This document shows, in pieces, positions 62,700 through 64,000 of a stretch of DNA of 64,000 bases (position 1 is the stretch's first letter; every line of letters starts with the position of its first letter). Source of the stretch: an uncultured Pelagibacteraceae bacterium (lineage in GTDB: Bacteria; Pseudomonadota; Alphaproteobacteria; Pelagibacterales; Pelagibacteraceae); assembly GCA_902550805.1 (NCBI GenBank), contig CACDAL010000004.1, positions 27,177 through 91,176 on the forward strand, in the 5' to 3' direction. Below the pieces are notes generated by a model. It was given only the letters and a program-made list of their open reading frames with translations. It searched no databases and was not told the origin of the DNA. A program made the position numbers and the translations under genes.

Positions 62700-63299
62700 T
62701 TATTTTTTCTTTTCTAGATTTTCCTTAGGTTTTTCTGCTTTAGGAGCTTCTGTTTTAACTTCTGCTTTAGGAGCTTCTGTTTTAACTTCTGCTTTAGGAG
62801 CTTCTGTTTTTAAATCTTCTTTGGGAGCTTCTGTTTTTAAATCTTCTTTGGGAGCTTCTGCAGATTTTTCATCCGTAGCAAGCATAACATTTTCCTCAGT
62901 AACTTGCTGAATTCTTGTTTCAATTTCTATACCAATTTTCTTTTTAATTTTTTCTGCAATTCTAGCTGATTTTCCAGTTCTATCTCTTAAATAATATAAT
63001 TTAGCTCTTCTTACTTGCCCTGATCTAATAACTTTTATTGTATCAACTATAGGACTATATAAAGCGAAAGTTCTTTCAACGCCTTCACCAAAAGAAATTT
63101 TTCTTACAGTAAATGAAGAATTAATATTTCTATTTTTTTTTGCTATACAAACTCCCTCAAAATATTGAATTCTATCTCTTTTTCCTTCTGTAATTCTCAC
63201 TCCAACTTTTATAATATCTCCAGGGAAAAATTCAGGGTGTTTTCTTTCTGAAATTATTTTGTTAACTTTTGATTGATTAATTTCTTCTATGTTCTTCAT
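62700..63299 (-). CDS. rplS: 50S ribosomal protein L19 with a repeat-containing C-terminal tail
   Basis: Residues 1 to about 115 are L19: [59 protein letters not shown] and [21 protein letters not shown]. The usual protein is about 115 residues, so the remaining 80 or so are an addition. From residue 148 the tail is a run of nine-residue repeats: EAPKEDLKT twice, EAPKAEVKT twice, then EAPKAEK. The tail is charged, low in aromatic residues and probably disordered. Alphaproteobacterial L19 proteins often carry variable tails. The start ATG 63299 follows trmD by 12 bases. Confidence 0.95.
   Translation of the reverse strand: MKNIEEINQSKVNKIISERKHPEFFPGDIIKVGVRITEGKRDRIQYFEGVCIAKKNRNINSSFTVRKISFGEGVERTFALYSPIVDTIKVIRSGQVRRAKLYYLRDRTGKSARIAEKIKKKIGIEIETRIQQVTEENVMLATDEKSAEAPKEDLKTEAPKEDLKTEAPKAEVKTEAPKAEVKTEAPKAEKPKENLEKKK
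62744..62860 (-). repeat. rplS: Tandem 27-base coding repeats in rplS, pattern A-A-B-B
   Basis: Four 27-base units: A at 62744-62770 and 62771-62797, B at 62798-62824 and 62825-62851, plus a nine-base partial at 62852-62860. The two A copies are identical to each other and so are the two B copies, while A and B differ in the middle. That pattern suggests two separate recent duplications. Each unit encodes nine residues. Confidence 0.92.
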
Positions 63300-63311
63300 T
63301 CTAATTCTCTT

Positions 63312-63995
63312 TTAATTCTTTTTATATTTTTGCCACAAATCTGGTCTTCGGTCGCGTGTTATAGCCTCAGATTGAGATAAACGCCAGTCTTTAATTTTAG
63401 CGTGATCTCCAGATAATAGCACTTCTGGTACACTTTTTTTCTCCCAAATTTGAGGTTTAGTAAACTGAGGATATTCTAAAAGTCCATTTTCAAAACTTTC
63501 TTCTTTTGTCGAATTTTCATTTCCCAAAATTCCAGGCACAAACCTAAGAATAGAGTCTAAAACTACAAAAGCTGCAACCTCTCCTCCAGATAATATAAAA
63601 TCACCAATACTAACTTCTTCAATGTTTCTGCTCTCAATAACTCTCTCATCCACTCCCTCGAAGTGGCCACAAATTAAGTTTAAAGATTTTTCATTTGAAA
63701 TTTCTCTGGCATATTCATAATTAAATAATTTACCTCTTGGACTTAAATAAATTATTTTTTCTTTTTCTTTTATATTTTCATCTAATGATTTGGCCAAAAC
63801 ATCTGCTTTTATTACCATTCCACTGCCACCACCATAAGGAGTATCATCAACCACCTTGTGTTTGTCGTTAGCATAATCTCTAATATTTACTGTTTCTAAA
63901 TTCCATGTCTTACCCATTGCCTTACCAAACAATCCTTTATTTAAATAACCGGGAAAATATTCTGGGTACAAAGTAAATATTCGAGATAGAAACAT
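63312..63995 (-). CDS. trmD: tRNA (guanine-37-N1)-methyltransferase
   Basis: A 227-residue SPOUT-fold enzyme that methylates G37 next to the anticodon and prevents frameshifting. FTLYPEYFPGYLNKGLFGKA, DTPYGGGSGMVIKADVLAK, the SAM-binding knot LICGHFEGVDERVIE and SIGDFILSGGEVAAFVVLDS are all typical; the catalytic Asp lies in the region near DHAKIKDWR. It uses SAM. Its ATG is at 63995, so the gene is complete. The upstream rimM and rpsP genes would be beyond the right edge. Confidence 0.96.
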   Translation of the reverse strand: MFLSRIFTLYPEYFPGYLNKGLFGKAMGKTWNLETVNIRDYANDKHKVVDDTPYGGGSGMVIKADVLAKSLDENIKEKEKIIYLSPRGKLFNYEYAREISNEKSLNLICGHFEGVDERVIESRNIEEVSIGDFILSGGEVAAFVVLDSILRFVPGILGNENSTKEESFENGLLEYPQFTKPQIWEKKSVPEVLLSGDHAKIKDWRLSQSEAITRDRRPDLWQKYKKN

Positions 63996-64000
63996 TTTAT

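Noticed and set aside
62744-62860. Direct repeats considered as a CRISPR-like array
   Set aside because: Units abut with no spacers, stay in frame, and encode a regular nine-residue repeat in L19.

Overview
The window reads as a piece of the chromosome of a SAR11-type alphaproteobacterium (Pelagibacterales). The basis is strong AT-richness, lysine/asparagine/isoleucine-heavy proteins, genes packed with overlaps or gaps of a few bases, alphaproteobacterial gene orders (chvI-chvG-ahcY, rplU-rpmA-obg-proB-proA-nadD-rsfS, F1-ATPase without F0, trmD-rplS-leuCD-leuB, sdhCDAB-mdh-sucCDAB-lpd), a zeta-type ATPase inhibitor, and a SAR11-like 369-residue DMSP demethylase beside its acyl-CoA ligase and dehydrogenase. 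I see no IS element, prophage, CRISPR array, tRNA or rRNA. The longest non-coding stretch is about 180 bases.

Layout. 1-5 kb: a secreted nuclease fragment, the ATPase zeta inhibitor, a VanZ-like membrane protein, gpmA, then murU-amgK (cell-wall sugar recycling), tsaE and ahcY on the minus strand. 5-10 kb: chvG-chvI two-component system and polA. 10-16 kb: an ABC ATPase, bioY, a RegA/PrrA-type regulator, and a three-gene polyamine operon (ornithine-type decarboxylase, deoxyhypusine-synthase-like protein, ureohydrolase). 15-24.5 kb: queuosine-precursor transporter, rpmB, pyrD, class I lysyl-tRNA synthetase, trkH, an AmpG-like transporter, an NlpC/P60 hydrolase, tyrA and hisC. 24.6-27 kb: a SAM-II riboswitch, then metX-metW-gloB. 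27-33.7 kb: ribosome and proline operon ending in ctpA and rppH. 33.7-40.5 kb: F1-ATPase operon and priA. 40.6-55 kb: nearly the whole 2-oxoglutarate-to-malate limb of the TCA cycle plus mmsA and asd. 55-59.5 kb: dmdA-dmdB-dmdC. 59.6-64 kb: leuB-leuD-leuC, rplS and trmD.

The right half (33.7-64 kb) is transcribed almost entirely leftward. It couples DMSP sulfur and carbon entry to folate, methionine-precursor and TCA genes and to ATP synthesis. Points worth a second look are an SdhD with no histidine at all, a two-residue insertion that removes the conserved Lys-Pro in the ChvI receiver, an inverted repeat that could compete with the SAM-II aptamer, a perfect 17-bp dyad just before the F1-ATPase operon, an A-A-B-B repeat tail on L19, apparent leaderless promoters, and convergent genes that share stop-codon bases. 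I found no clearly new multi-gene system; most of the window is core metabolism.
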